Below are positions 54,073 through 62,967 of a stretch of DNA of 64,000 bases, one piece after another; within the stretch, counting starts at the first letter, position 1; each line of letters starts with the position of its first letter. Both the position numbers and the translations under genes were made by a program. The notes beneath the pieces were generated by a model. The model was given only the letters and a program-made list of their open reading frames with translations. It made no database searches and had not been told where the DNA came from. The stretch spans positions 765,001-829,000 of the forward strand of contig CP159373.1 of the NCBI GenBank assembly GCA_032595685.2, written 5' to 3'. Origin of the DNA: Candidatus Electrothrix aestuarii (lineage in GTDB: Bacteria; Desulfobacterota; Desulfobulbia; Desulfobulbales; Desulfobulbaceae).

Positions 54073-54165
54073 CCTTATGCGGTGCATAACCATGCACCAT
54101 TTTCGGTATGGAACCGTACCCTGCCCGGCTGCCGCATTCATCCTGCCCCGCTTTCCCGCATAAGG
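54073..54165. repeat. Nested inverted-repeat structure after the second cassette
   Basis: Outer arms CCTTATGC (54073-54080) and GCATAAGG (54158-54165), 8 bp and perfect; inside are hairpins GGTGCAT/ATGCACC (54081-54098) and CGGT/ACCG (54104-54116). The first hairpin contains GCATAAC, the same 7-mer as the attC R'' box, but no matching GTTATGC follows. It may be a decayed or atypical attC, or a structured terminator. Confidence 0.4.
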
Positions 54166-54241
54166 TAATATCCTATTAAGTGTTTCAGGGACGCTTCATC
54201 AATCTGTTCAGCGATCAGGAAGTTATCAAGGAGAGCACATA

Positions 54242-54469
54242 ATGCCGCAATGCACAATAACTATACCGGAGCGTTTACAGCTCAATGTACGGGAGACTAA
54301 GAGGTTTCTGGCTGCAAAGATGTATGAGGCAGGGAAACTGTCCCTGGGTCAGGCTGCTGAACTTGCCGGACTTTCCACAAGGGCCTTTGCAGAGATTCTG
54401 GCGGATTATAATGTCTCGCTGATCAATTATCCTCCGGCGGATATCCTGCGCGATGCGGCACAGTTCTGA
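54242..54469 (+). CDS. UPF0175 family antitoxin
   Basis: 75 aa. UPF0175 proteins have a ribbon/short helical form and serve as antitoxins to PIN-like DUF3368 toxins. LGQAAELAGLSTRAFAEILADYNVSLINYP is the core of that family. A GGAG site is present 8 bp upstream. The next frame starts inside its 3' end (ATG 54453), the usual overlap with the toxin gene, but the toxin is truncated. The antitoxin itself looks complete. Confidence 0.8.
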   Translation: MPQCTITIPERLQLNVRETKRFLAAKMYEAGKLSLGQAAELAGLSTRAFAEILADYNVSLINYPPADILRDAAQF

Positions 54470-54551
54470 AATTATCATTTCCGACACAAGCTGTCTGATA
54501 TATGTTACTCAACGAGTATCTGACTCCCGGTCCCTGACAGCCCTTGCATAA
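54453..54551 (+). pseudogene. Truncated DUF3368/PIN-type toxin remnant
   Basis: 32 codons overlapping the antitoxin end by 17 bp: EIIISDTSCLIYVTQRVSDS then stop. The ISDTSCLI start is the first strand of the PIN-type nuclease with its catalytic Asp, as in DUF3368 partners of UPF0175. A full toxin has about 150-160 residues, so the rest has been lost. The loss point lies where the frame enters CTTGCATAAC, which again includes GCATAAC; integron-type recombination is possible. Confidence 0.6.
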
Positions 54552-54565
54552 CATCACGCCTCCAC

Positions 54566-54596
54566 CAGCATCAGCACCGCATGGGTACTGATGCTG
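54566..54596 (-). terminator. Hairpin downstream of the M16C peptidase gene
   Basis: Nine-bp perfect stem CAGCATCAG (54566-54574) and CTGATGCTG (54588-54596) with a 13-nt loop, 28 bp past the peptidase stop on the minus strand. No T-run follows, so its role as terminator is uncertain. Confidence 0.4.
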
Positions 54597-54623
54597 ACAC
54601 CGGTTCTCAACTCCTCATCCGCA

Positions 54624-57548
54624 TTACAGCCCAAGGATATCATCAAAGAGCTCGGCATGGGCCTTGATCTTCTCGCCACTGCCGATCGTTGCCCGAAAGC
54701 CCTTGGTACTGAGATTCTCGAACAAGGCTGCATAGGAACGCATATCCTCCACCTCCGTATCAATCACCCGACTAATCCGCTTCTGCTTATACTCCGGGGT
54801 AATCGCGCACAGATACTCATTTCGGGCCGCAAGCCCCTGCACTGCCGGGGACTGGAGTGGGTTCAAGGTACCGTAGGTCCCGATGATGAGCTGATCCAGC
54901 TTTTCCCGGCTGAGCTCCAGCTTGCTCACTGCATCGGCAATGGCATCATAGGCGGCATAGGTCTTGCTTACCTGGGGATCACGATAGCTGACCAGGGCAA
55001 CATTACCTGTTAATTGATGGAGCTGGACAAAACAGCCATAGGCACCACCCAGCTGCCGGACTGTATTCCAGAGGTAATCACGGGACAACCAGGTCTTGAG
55101 TACCTCAAAATCGCCTCGATATTGCTCCAGCTCAGTAAACAGACTGCATCCCTGCACGTTATAGACCACATCAGCAGAGGTGGTGAAGGCTTGATTGGCA
55201 GGGAATGGAGGAAACTCTACATCCTCAAATGAAGGTCGGGTTCCCTTCAGAGAAGCACGCAAGGTCTTTGTGCTTTCCTGGATCGTCCCAATATCCTGAA
55301 GCGAACCTGTCACAGCGACCTTGAGATATTCGGGCTGAAAGACCTGAGAGCGCAGGGTTTCAAGACGGGCAAGAAAGGCATCTTCCTGCTCATCATAAGC
55401 AGCAACCAGTTCCTTCAGCTTCAGGTATGAGGTCACGCCGTGGACATGCTCGTTGATCATCCCGGATCGACTCAGCTGGGCCAAGACCCTGGAGGCAGCC
55501 AGATTATAGCCCTCGCTCTGGACCGTATGCTCTGCCCAGGTGAACTCCCGCAGGACAATTTCCCTGATGCGCTGCCGATTGGTCAAATCCAGATCCGCAA
55601 AGACCTCAGTAACCAACTCCAGGGCCTTAGGCAGATAATTGGACAGAGCCTTCACCTGAATCCAGAGGACAGGTTGCAGGGTTTCCGGCGCATTCATATG
55701 CTGATAGGTAGCAAAGGAATGACTGAAGCCCCCGGTGCAGATATTGATATCCTTGGCAAAACGCATATAGTCACGGGAGCCGGTACCGATCTCCGTGGCA
55801 ATGGTGGCAAAAAGGTCAAGCCAGGGCAACAGCTCCACAGAAATGGCCGAGCAATCCAAACCGATCTGCACATAAGCAATGGCATTGGTGTCCAGCTCAT
55901 TGGCAATGCAGGTCACTTCATTATAGTCCCCAACCTTTGCCCGGAGGAAATCAGGTTTCCGGTCCAGATCCTGGCGGGAGAGGCGAGGCAGCAGGGCCAG
56001 GGTTTCCTCGGAATTCGGGGTCTGCTGGAGCTGCATGAGTTCCTGGGTATTGGCAATCAGGGCTGCTGTTTTTTCCTGATCAAGGGTCTGCTCATAGGCA
56101 GCCAGGCGCTGCTGCTCTTTCTCCGCAGTCCGGGCAGCCTTTTCCGGGTCCGGGGACAGGGTCACCGCAACAAAGGCAGAATTTTCCAGGAGCTCCTTAC
56201 GGATAAGCTCTTCAAAATACTTTTCATCCAGGGCCTTTTTTCGAATCGAGGCAAAAAGGTCCTCAATGGCCAGGGCCTCAAAGGGATCAGAACCATGCTT
56301 CAGGGCAGGCAGGGACTTGCTGATGAGATCCAGGCCTCGCTGGGCCTTGGTCAGGTCCTCCCGAAAGGCGAACTCATACTTATTCAACTCCGACAGGACC
56401 AGGTCCCGGTCAATCCCCTGTTCAACAATCTCGCTCAGGGTCTGACGATACAATTCAAGGAAACTATCCCGCTTATCAGGCTCAGAACCGGCCAGATAGG
56501 TCATCATAAAGGTCTTATAACAGGAATCCGCAAGAAAGAGCCCGCCGAAATCCCGGCACAGGCCAGCCTCGACAATGGCCTTTTTCAAGGGAGAGGCATC
56601 AGAATTATAGAGAATATTGGCAATAATCTGAAAGGCGGTATTCTGCTGCCGATCAAGTACCGTGCCCACGGCTGTGCCCACAGCCAGATAGGTCTTGCCG
56701 CTTAGGTCGCTGCCTGGCTGCACAGCATAACCATCCTCGATAAAGACCGGCTCCGAGATATCCTCGCCTGGGACAATCTCGGCCTTGGTACCAGGGGCAT
56801 CGTAAGAGGAAAGGAAGTTGTCCTGGACCGCAGCCAGCTCCTGCTCCAGCTCTGCATCACCATAGAAAAAGAGCATTCCGTTGGAAGGATGGTAATGCTT
56901 GCGATGGAACGCAACAAACTGCTCATAGGTGAGATCAGGAATCACGGAGGGATCGCCGCCGGACTCATGGGCATAGGTGGAGCCGGGCATCAGACCGCCA
57001 AAGGTATGGTGGAAAATGGAGCGAATGGGATCGGAAAAGGCCCCTTTCATCTCGTTCAGCACCACGCCCTGGAGTTCCAGCGGGGCGTCTTCGGATTCCT
57101 TATGATAATGCCAGCCTTCCTGCTCAAAGGTGCTGCGCGGAATCAACGGGTTCAGGACCACATCGCAATAGACATCCATGATATTAAAATATTCCGTCAC
57201 ATTGCGACTGGCAAAGGGGTACCAGGTGGTGTCGGAACCGGTCATAGCATTAAGGAAGGTGGTCAAGCCACCCTTATTGATCTCCCCGAACACATCATGG
57301 ACCGGATATTTTTTCGATCCCATAAGTACGGCATGCTCCAGGATATGGGCAACACCAGTGGAATCCTCCGGCACGGTCTGAAAGGTGAAGCAGAAGGTCT
57401 TATTGGGATCCGCGTTCTTTATGGCCAGGGCTGGCGTGCCGAGAACCTCGTGCTCAAAGAGATAGACATCGGAATGAATATCAGCAACATGCTCTTTTCT
57501 TCGCAGGATGAATCCGTGGTAGATGGAACCGGGAGTGAAATCTGTCAT
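54624..57548 (-). CDS. M16C insulinase-family metallopeptidase (PreP-like)
   Basis: 974 aa, full length for the M16C presequence-protease group. Two clam-shell halves; the inverted zinc motif HILEHAVLMGS (HxxEH) is near residue 68, with downstream LNEMKGAFSDP supplying the third ligand Glu. The C-terminal half keeps the RGCY-like and NFPF folds seen in the family; FLRAKVGDYNEVTCIANELDTNAIAYVQIGLD starts the second half. Degrades short peptides in the cytoplasm. No signal peptide. Codon and base use is GC-richer than in the flanking accessory modules, so this is core genome. Dtd gene follows 69 bp before its start on the same strand. Confidence 0.9.
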   Translation of the reverse strand: MTDFTPGSIYHGFILRRKEHVADIHSDVYLFEHEVLGTPALAIKNADPNKTFCFTFQTVPEDSTGVAHILEHAVLMGSKKYPVHDVFGEINKGGLTTFLNAMTGSDTTWYPFASRNVTEYFNIMDVYCDVVLNPLIPRSTFEQEGWHYHKESEDAPLELQGVVLNEMKGAFSDPIRSIFHHTFGGLMPGSTYAHESGGDPSVIPDLTYEQFVAFHRKHYHPSNGMLFFYGDAELEQELAAVQDNFLSSYDAPGTKAEIVPGEDISEPVFIEDGYAVQPGSDLSGKTYLAVGTAVGTVLDRQQNTAFQIIANILYNSDASPLKKAIVEAGLCRDFGGLFLADSCYKTFMMTYLAGSEPDKRDSFLELYRQTLSEIVEQGIDRDLVLSELNKYEFAFREDLTKAQRGLDLISKSLPALKHGSDPFEALAIEDLFASIRKKALDEKYFEELIRKELLENSAFVAVTLSPDPEKAARTAEKEQQRLAAYEQTLDQEKTAALIANTQELMQLQQTPNSEETLALLPRLSRQDLDRKPDFLRAKVGDYNEVTCIANELDTNAIAYVQIGLDCSAISVELLPWLDLFATIATEIGTGSRDYMRFAKDINICTGGFSHSFATYQHMNAPETLQPVLWIQVKALSNYLPKALELVTEVFADLDLTNRQRIREIVLREFTWAEHTVQSEGYNLAASRVLAQLSRSGMINEHVHGVTSYLKLKELVAAYDEQEDAFLARLETLRSQVFQPEYLKVAVTGSLQDIGTIQESTKTLRASLKGTRPSFEDVEFPPFPANQAFTTSADVVYNVQGCSLFTELEQYRGDFEVLKTWLSRDYLWNTVRQLGGAYGCFVQLHQLTGNVALVSYRDPQVSKTYAAYDAIADAVSKLELSREKLDQLIIGTYGTLNPLQSPAVQGLAARNEYLCAITPEYKQKRISRVIDTEVEDMRSYAALFENLSTKGFRATIGSGEKIKAHAELFDDILGL

Positions 57549-57617
57549 ATGAGATCGTGTTCGGGTTGAATTGACGGGTACCGGGTAAGACCGGAAAAAA
57601 GCAACAGGTGCATTTTC

Positions 57618-58067
57618 CTAAAATTTCTTGTGAGAATCAAGCAGAATAGTGACCGGCCCGGAATTAACCAGGCTCACGTCCATCATGGCCTGAAATTCTC
57701 CGGTGGCAGTGGTGATGCCGGAATCGGCAATGACTTGAATAAACTCTTCGTACATTCGGCGAGCCTTGTCCGGGGGTGCGGCCTCAGACCAGGAGGGCCG
57801 CCGGCCTTTGCGGCAGTCGGCCAGCAGGGTGAATTGGGAAACGATGAGCATGGAACCGCCGGTATCTGTGAGGGAGTGGTTCATCTTGCCGTCTTCGTCT
57901 TCAAAGATACGCAGGTTGACAATTTTATCCGCCAGCCAAGCGATGTCCTTTGGTTCGTCGTCCTTATGCACGCCCAGGAGGACAAGCAGGCCTTCGCCGA
58001 TGGCCCCGGTTTGCCGGTCACCGACCATGACCTTGGCGGATGTTACTCTTTGGATTACTGCTCGCAT
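57618..58067 (-). CDS. dtd: D-aminoacyl-tRNA deacylase
   Basis: 149 aa. Removes D-amino acids and Gly mischarged on tRNA. N-terminal [15 protein letters not shown], active-site SQFTLLAD, and [11 protein letters not shown] with the cross-subunit Gly-cisPro motif that sets chirality are intact. Cytoplasmic dimer. It is upstream of the M16C peptidase on the same strand, by 70 bp, and may share a transcript with it. On its other side it borders the AT-rich radical SAM module, 30 bp away. Confidence 0.95.
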   Translation of the reverse strand: MRAVIQRVTSAKVMVGDRQTGAIGEGLLVLLGVHKDDEPKDIAWLADKIVNLRIFEDEDGKMNHSLTDTGGSMLIVSQFTLLADCRKGRRPSWSEAAPPDKARRMYEEFIQVIADSGITTATGEFQAMMDVSLVNSGPVTILLDSHKKF

Positions 58068-58097
58068 ACCCCCTATCCCTTTTATTTATCTACACAA

Positions 58098-60035
58098 TCA
58101 AACAAAAACGGACTCCTTTTCTGATAAAAAATGCTCTGTTTCTGCTATCAATTGATCATTTCTAAAGCCTTCTTCCCCAAGTTTCTTAGGAGAAACCTGG
58201 TAATGTTGAAGCAAGCATTTCACCCTATCGTTCATACAAATATCACCTATTTTACTAAAATCATTTCCTTCAATAATCGGTAAAATATCGTCTAACTCAA
58301 CACTAGATAACGACTGATAAAGTTTTCTCCAGGAGTCGGTTAATCCATTTTTTTCACACAGCCGCCGATGCAAAATATAGGCTTCCGGCATATACAGGAT
58401 TTCAAAAAATTCCTGCTCGTCCTTTCCAAAGGCTGCTTTGAAAAAATCTAACTTTGTACCGACCTTACCTTTAGTCGCATTCAGAACGGTCTGAATTGAA
58501 CGAATAAATTTTCGGGTCCAATATTTCCCAATATAAGTCCTGCCATGATGCAACTTGTTGTCATTCCAAATCGGACTGAAACGCATAGGAAAAGAATATA
58601 TCTGCAATTCAAGCTCATTGCTCAATTCGACATTTATTCTCATTCGCCGATACAGCTCAACAGGCCTATCCTTGTGATTAAAAAGCAAATAATTTGATAA
58701 TTGTTTGATATTATGTTTTGCGGCAAGTCGAACCGCCTTTTCGTACGGCTCTGCCAGCTTCATACTGTCAAAAGCTATCCTGAGCGGCTTGATTGGAATT
58801 GTCGCAAGAAGAGCCATTTTTTCATCTGTCAACAATCGCGCATCAACGCCCTGGTTGAAATCAACATACCTATATTTAGGCGCCTTATTACGCCGATCTT
58901 CATACAATTCTTTAACGTGCTCATAAACAAAAAACAGCTGTTCACTTTCTGGAAGTAACTCAGAACAAATATCATAATCCTCAAGCAGTTGTGAATAGTT
59001 CCGAAGCGTCTCTCCTACCAGTCTAGATTGAAATTTAATGAGAATTGAATGCGCCAAGCGACGATAAGCGAGTTCATTACTACCTAGTTTCAGATTTGTT
59101 ATGGCTATTTCTAACTCATTAGGACTTACGAATTTCGCTCCCTTATAAAATCCGTTATCACGTATTTCTTGAATAATTTCAGGAAACATCTTTAATGCCA
59201 GAACATTATTATCAAGCAATAACAAATTTCTTCTCGCACCATAGGTTTGGTCGATATATTCAAGCTGTTCGGATATTGAAAGGTATTCTTTAAAGACAGG
59301 CTCTAAAACAGGAACTGCGCAGAACTCGCATTTACGTATACAACCACGCGATGTATATCCGTAGTAGCCATCGTGCTCAGGATATGTATAATCAATTTCT
59401 TCAAGAATTGAATAATCTGGAGGTAATTGGTCAATTATGGCTGTATCTCCCTCGTCCAAAATACCGGGCGTATCTAGCAAGCCAACAATAGGTTCAATTC
59501 CTGTCGCTTCCTCAACCTCATCCGGTATCAAAGAGGCCATTACGCCACCGACGAAAACCATACTTTCATCTGAGACTAATTTTTTACTGTACTCAATTGT
59601 TTCAACAGTCTTTTTAAAATAGAAAGTAAATAAAGAGGTTACGCAAACCCGATCCCACATGGCGCAACTCTCAACACGACCTGCTCGATAGGCTTTATTG
59701 TAATATTTCAACCAATGAACAATGGACGGGGAAAAAATACCACTTAACCCCGAAATTCGAGCTAAAGCAGTTTTTCTTCCATATTGAATGAATTGCGCGA
59801 TAAGTGTAGCGTGGCACTTCCAATCTATCCGATTATCGATAGAGTAGAATTTTTCTATAATGGTCTCAGCATATAGCTCGACGACAAGCTTACGTAAGTC
59901 TCCTTTATAAAAACGCACATAATCACCCCGCTTCCGGTGATACGCCGCTAATTTCATCAATCCAAGAGGCGGATATTTGTTCCTGTATCCAGGTTCAACA
60001 AGAAGTACTCGCCTCTGCTTCGGCGAGTTACTCAT
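58098..60035 (-). CDS. Radical SAM protein with B12-binding-like N-terminus (accessory module)
   Basis: 645 aa. Residues 1-200 have the look of a cobalamin-binding-type Rossmann region (RVLLVEPGYRNKYPPLGLMKLAAYHR, then VFVGGVMASLIPDEVEE), but lack the DxHxxG cobalamin motif. The radical SAM cluster motif is at C232-x3-C236-x2-C239 (RGCIRKCEFCAVP). Domain then continues as a TIM-like barrel (LLLDNNVLAL, NQGVDARLL). The last ~120 residues are unassigned. Function unknown. Its start overlaps the HSP90-like gene by 8 bp, so it is part of the same translational unit. Low-GC DNA, unlike the peptidase and dtd genes beside it, suggests acquisition. Confidence 0.75.
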   Translation of the reverse strand: MSNSPKQRRVLLVEPGYRNKYPPLGLMKLAAYHRKRGDYVRFYKGDLRKLVVELYAETIIEKFYSIDNRIDWKCHATLIAQFIQYGRKTALARISGLSGIFSPSIVHWLKYYNKAYRAGRVESCAMWDRVCVTSLFTFYFKKTVETIEYSKKLVSDESMVFVGGVMASLIPDEVEEATGIEPIVGLLDTPGILDEGDTAIIDQLPPDYSILEEIDYTYPEHDGYYGYTSRGCIRKCEFCAVPVLEPVFKEYLSISEQLEYIDQTYGARRNLLLLDNNVLALKMFPEIIQEIRDNGFYKGAKFVSPNELEIAITNLKLGSNELAYRRLAHSILIKFQSRLVGETLRNYSQLLEDYDICSELLPESEQLFFVYEHVKELYEDRRNKAPKYRYVDFNQGVDARLLTDEKMALLATIPIKPLRIAFDSMKLAEPYEKAVRLAAKHNIKQLSNYLLFNHKDRPVELYRRMRINVELSNELELQIYSFPMRFSPIWNDNKLHHGRTYIGKYWTRKFIRSIQTVLNATKGKVGTKLDFFKAAFGKDEQEFFEILYMPEAYILHRRLCEKNGLTDSWRKLYQSLSSVELDDILPIIEGNDFSKIGDICMNDRVKCLLQHYQVSPKKLGEEGFRNDQLIAETEHFLSEKESVFV

Positions 60036-61770
60036 GAAACTTTGTTAATTTGAATCGTTCTTCGATTTTAGCAAACAAATTCTGCTGGAGATCAGGTGGT
60101 AAAATAATCCTGCTTATTTCAAGTATCTCTCCTACAATCTTTTGTTCTTTTTTAGTTAACTTAGTTAATCCACTCGTTATATATTTCCTTCCATTTTTTT
60201 TTGAGGGTATTTTTTTGTGAGCCTGTTCTTTCTTCTCTTGCTTATTAGCGTCAGGTTCACTGTAGTTAACTTGACCTGGAGAACACTTTACCGGCTCACT
60301 AGCCTTGGTATCTTTTTCAACATTTTTAGGATGCTTTTGCAACTGCTCCCCAGCTATCTCTAAGGAATTTCTCTTCTCTTTCTCTCTATTCTCATGACTT
60401 GGAACAATCTTTTCGCCAAGTCGGTATTCAATAAACCGTTTCAGGTCCTCGTCATCTTCGGCATATTTTTTAATACGTTCCAACTCCTTTTGAGCCTGTT
60501 TTGCCGCCTCCTCTAATAAATCTAGCTTGCTTTTTTCTTCCTTCTCATGATTTGGCCCATAGAATCCAGTGGTTTTCAGAAGGTCATTATATTTTTCCTT
60601 ACCAATTGCATAGGCACTCACTTGCTTTTCAAAACGGTTCCAATCGGATGCTTTACGACAAAGTTTATGAAGTTTATTTGTTAATTCATCCAGTTCTGCT
60701 TCGAATTCACTTAACAGCTCACACTCATCAAAGTAATCACGCTGCCCATTCGGAAATAATTCTTCATGCACCACATGAATTTCGCCGAAAAAATAGTGAT
60801 GAAAACGTTTATCCTGAAAAAATCGCTGTAGTGTAACTTCATCTCCGACCTGTATATTTCCTTTTCGAAATCGTATTCCCCGTGCTTCATTAACAACAGG
60901 TATTAGCTGCATATTCTTAGTCAGCGTATACCAGCCAACAGCAAGTAGTTTATTTTCTATTGAATACAAGTCAAAAAAACGAATATCAATAACATCATCT
61001 AGTCGTTTCTCCTGCTTCTTGGCCTCTTTATATACGCCGCCACGATAGGATTTAAACAATTGGCTTTCATTTACAAAGACTCGATAACTTTTAGGTGAAA
61101 TGCCTTTTTTAATAAGACCTTCCTTTATTTTAGGAGTCAGGATAAGCTTCGGAGAGCAAAAATCAACCGGGGCCACCATCCGTAAATATCTCTCAACCTC
61201 ATCGACATCAAGCAGCTTTGTGTTTTTTACCTCTTCTAATGTAACTTTAAAGTAGTGCTCTCCTTCTTGCTCCATCACCCCATCATCTATCGCCGTGATA
61301 GCCTCAATTACCTCAGATGCACGCTTTCTGTCCTTCTTATCAGCGATAATCTCTTTAAGCTTCTGTCCATCCCATTGCAGAACAGTTTTCGTTGCTTCCC
61401 CCTTAAACGAGGTTTCTATAATCAGCTCATCACAATAGGCCAATCCCGCCAGACGACCGATACCACGAAAGCCTAAATTCTTGGTTCTGTCTTTTCCTGA
61501 AGCAGCAATACTTGTGAGGATTTGCCAAGCATTCTTTCTTGAAACACCTACCCCATTATCTTCAAAAAAAATCCGTTTCTTTTCTTTATCAACAACAATC
61601 TGTACATAACCTTCAGAAACATCCTCTAAAATCCCTCTACTAACAGCCTCGTTAATTGCATCAACCGAATTTTGCACATACTCCCGAAAAATCACCAACG
61701 GATTATGGTACATCCCCGTTGTGAGGATTTCGATTATATTTTTTCCTATAATGACAGAGTCAGAACTCAT
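60028..61770 (-). CDS. HSP90-like GHKL ATPase (accessory module)
   Basis: 580 aa. GHKL ATPase of HSP90 type in the N-terminal ~230 residues: IFREYVQNSVDAI (N34 N-box), FEDNGVGV (70-77), and the ATP-lid loop NLGFRGIGRLAGLAYCDEL (98-116). The middle portion (to ~370) has the second HSP90-like fold (YFFGEIHVVHEELFPNGQRDYFDECEL). Residues 400-540 are Lys/Glu-rich and probably coiled coil or disordered. The C-terminal 45 residues form a helix. It follows the truncated HerA-like gene by 5 bp and overlaps the radical SAM gene. Cluster suggests a nucleic-acid or protein-remodelling conflict system; this is inference. Confidence 0.78.
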   Translation of the reverse strand: MSSDSVIIGKNIIEILTTGMYHNPLVIFREYVQNSVDAINEAVSRGILEDVSEGYVQIVVDKEKKRIFFEDNGVGVSRKNAWQILTSIAASGKDRTKNLGFRGIGRLAGLAYCDELIIETSFKGEATKTVLQWDGQKLKEIIADKKDRKRASEVIEAITAIDDGVMEQEGEHYFKVTLEEVKNTKLLDVDEVERYLRMVAPVDFCSPKLILTPKIKEGLIKKGISPKSYRVFVNESQLFKSYRGGVYKEAKKQEKRLDDVIDIRFFDLYSIENKLLAVGWYTLTKNMQLIPVVNEARGIRFRKGNIQVGDEVTLQRFFQDKRFHHYFFGEIHVVHEELFPNGQRDYFDECELLSEFEAELDELTNKLHKLCRKASDWNRFEKQVSAYAIGKEKYNDLLKTTGFYGPNHEKEEKSKLDLLEEAAKQAQKELERIKKYAEDDEDLKRFIEYRLGEKIVPSHENREKEKRNSLEIAGEQLQKHPKNVEKDTKASEPVKCSPGQVNYSEPDANKQEKKEQAHKKIPSKKNGRKYITSGLTKLTKKEQKIVGEILEISRIILPPDLQQNLFAKIEERFKLTKFHE

Positions 61771-61775
61771 AGCTA

Positions 61776-62909
61776 CTACTTCTCCTGAAAATAAATAGGT
61801 CGCGGAAAACGTATGTGAAGCGGTGAAGTGAAAACAGGATTTTGCACAATGTACTCTCCCTGACTCAATCGTACCATCATATTCTTGTATACTCTCGGGA
61901 TGTAGCTGTAATCTTTCTTTGACACTTCAATCGTATTTGTCCGACCATACGCATGTGTTGAGCAATTCCCTTTAACTCGTTCGTGGATAGCACTTTTAAA
62001 CTGTTCCGCTGAAAACAGAACTATCCCCAAGGAACGACCACGTTCTGATATATCAATTATCTGTCTTAGAATGGGTGAATTCTTCGGCAAATCTGACCCT
62101 GCGTATTTATTCAGCTCATCTATGAAAACAATAATTCTGGAAGGAATATTTTTCTCATTATCTGTGAGTTGCCCAAGCTTGAGATCATAAATTGTCCTGA
62201 TCACATCGCCAAAAACAAAAGATTGCAAGTTTTCGTCAAGTTTTGCAATATCAACTACAAAGACCTCGTTTTCCTTAATCTTCTCCAATTCGGAACTCAG
62301 TCGAACTTCGCCTCGTTCAGGTACCACCCGGTTTCCAAACATACTATTTTTCAGTGACTTGGAGATAATCCGCTTGAACTTTCTCCAGCTCTGCACGGTG
62401 ATGTCCTTGTCAGGGCGACCACTGTTTGCCTTACCATATTCGCTGATTTCATTTTCCAGCCTATCCCAATCACGAATTCCCGCAAAGCTTCCTTGTCTTG
62501 ACTGAATATAATGACACGCAGATTCCATTGTTCCTGTCGCATCTTCAATGTTTGCAAAAAGGAGATCCAGACTATCAAGATCTTCATCAAAAATGTACTT
62601 ATAACGAAATCCTTTCTTCTCTTCTATCAGTTCATCAACATAATTTTTCTGGGCGTATGTGTTGGAAAAGTCTTCCTGCTCATACGGAAAAAAATATTTT
62701 ACGTTTTCAAAAGGTTTCGGTTCAATACCAAGCTCCTCATATCGTTTGGCATCTGTTTCTGTAAATTGGTCAGAATCGGGTCTCTTGTCCAGCGTCAGCA
62801 AATCTCGACCTTTAACGTTGATGACAACAAACGCAACCGATTCGTCACCAAACGGTTTGTCCTCTCCAATTTGGCTCATTCGATGCTGGATACCTTTTAA
62901 CAAAAACAT
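61776..62909 (-). CDS. HerA-like (DUF87-type) ATPase, N-terminal truncated
   Basis: 377 aa of the C-terminal two-thirds of a HerA/FtsK-type hexameric ATPase. Walker B is RIIVFIDELNKYA (D264-E265), then SERGRSLGIVLFSAEQFKSA and STHAYGRT as in HerA. The frame opens with FLLKGIQHR, the helix that in complete proteins comes straight after Walker A, and VVINVKGRDLL follows. Walker A itself and the N-terminal HAS-barrel are missing; the DNA upstream belongs to an ISAzo13-type element starting within about 60 bp. The frame continues open upstream but with unrelated codons. So this is a 5'-truncated gene, unlikely to hydrolyse ATP. A piece about 150 residues long should have preceded it. Confidence 0.72.
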   Translation of the reverse strand: MFLLKGIQHRMSQIGEDKPFGDESVAFVVINVKGRDLLTLDKRPDSDQFTETDAKRYEELGIEPKPFENVKYFFPYEQEDFSNTYAQKNYVDELIEEKKGFRYKYIFDEDLDSLDLLFANIEDATGTMESACHYIQSRQGSFAGIRDWDRLENEISEYGKANSGRPDKDITVQSWRKFKRIISKSLKNSMFGNRVVPERGEVRLSSELEKIKENEVFVVDIAKLDENLQSFVFGDVIRTIYDLKLGQLTDNEKNIPSRIIVFIDELNKYAGSDLPKNSPILRQIIDISERGRSLGIVLFSAEQFKSAIHERVKGNCSTHAYGRTNTIEVSKKDYSYIPRVYKNMMVRLSQGEYIVQNPVFTSPLHIRFPRPIYFQEK

Positions 62910-62967
62910 TGGAATGTAAAAAAAATAACTTCCCGATTTGCTCCACTGCTGTAAAATATCCTGTATT

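Noticed and set aside
54073-54165. Second complete attC
   Set aside because: It contains GCATAAC but no matching GTTATGC-type R' box within attC distance.
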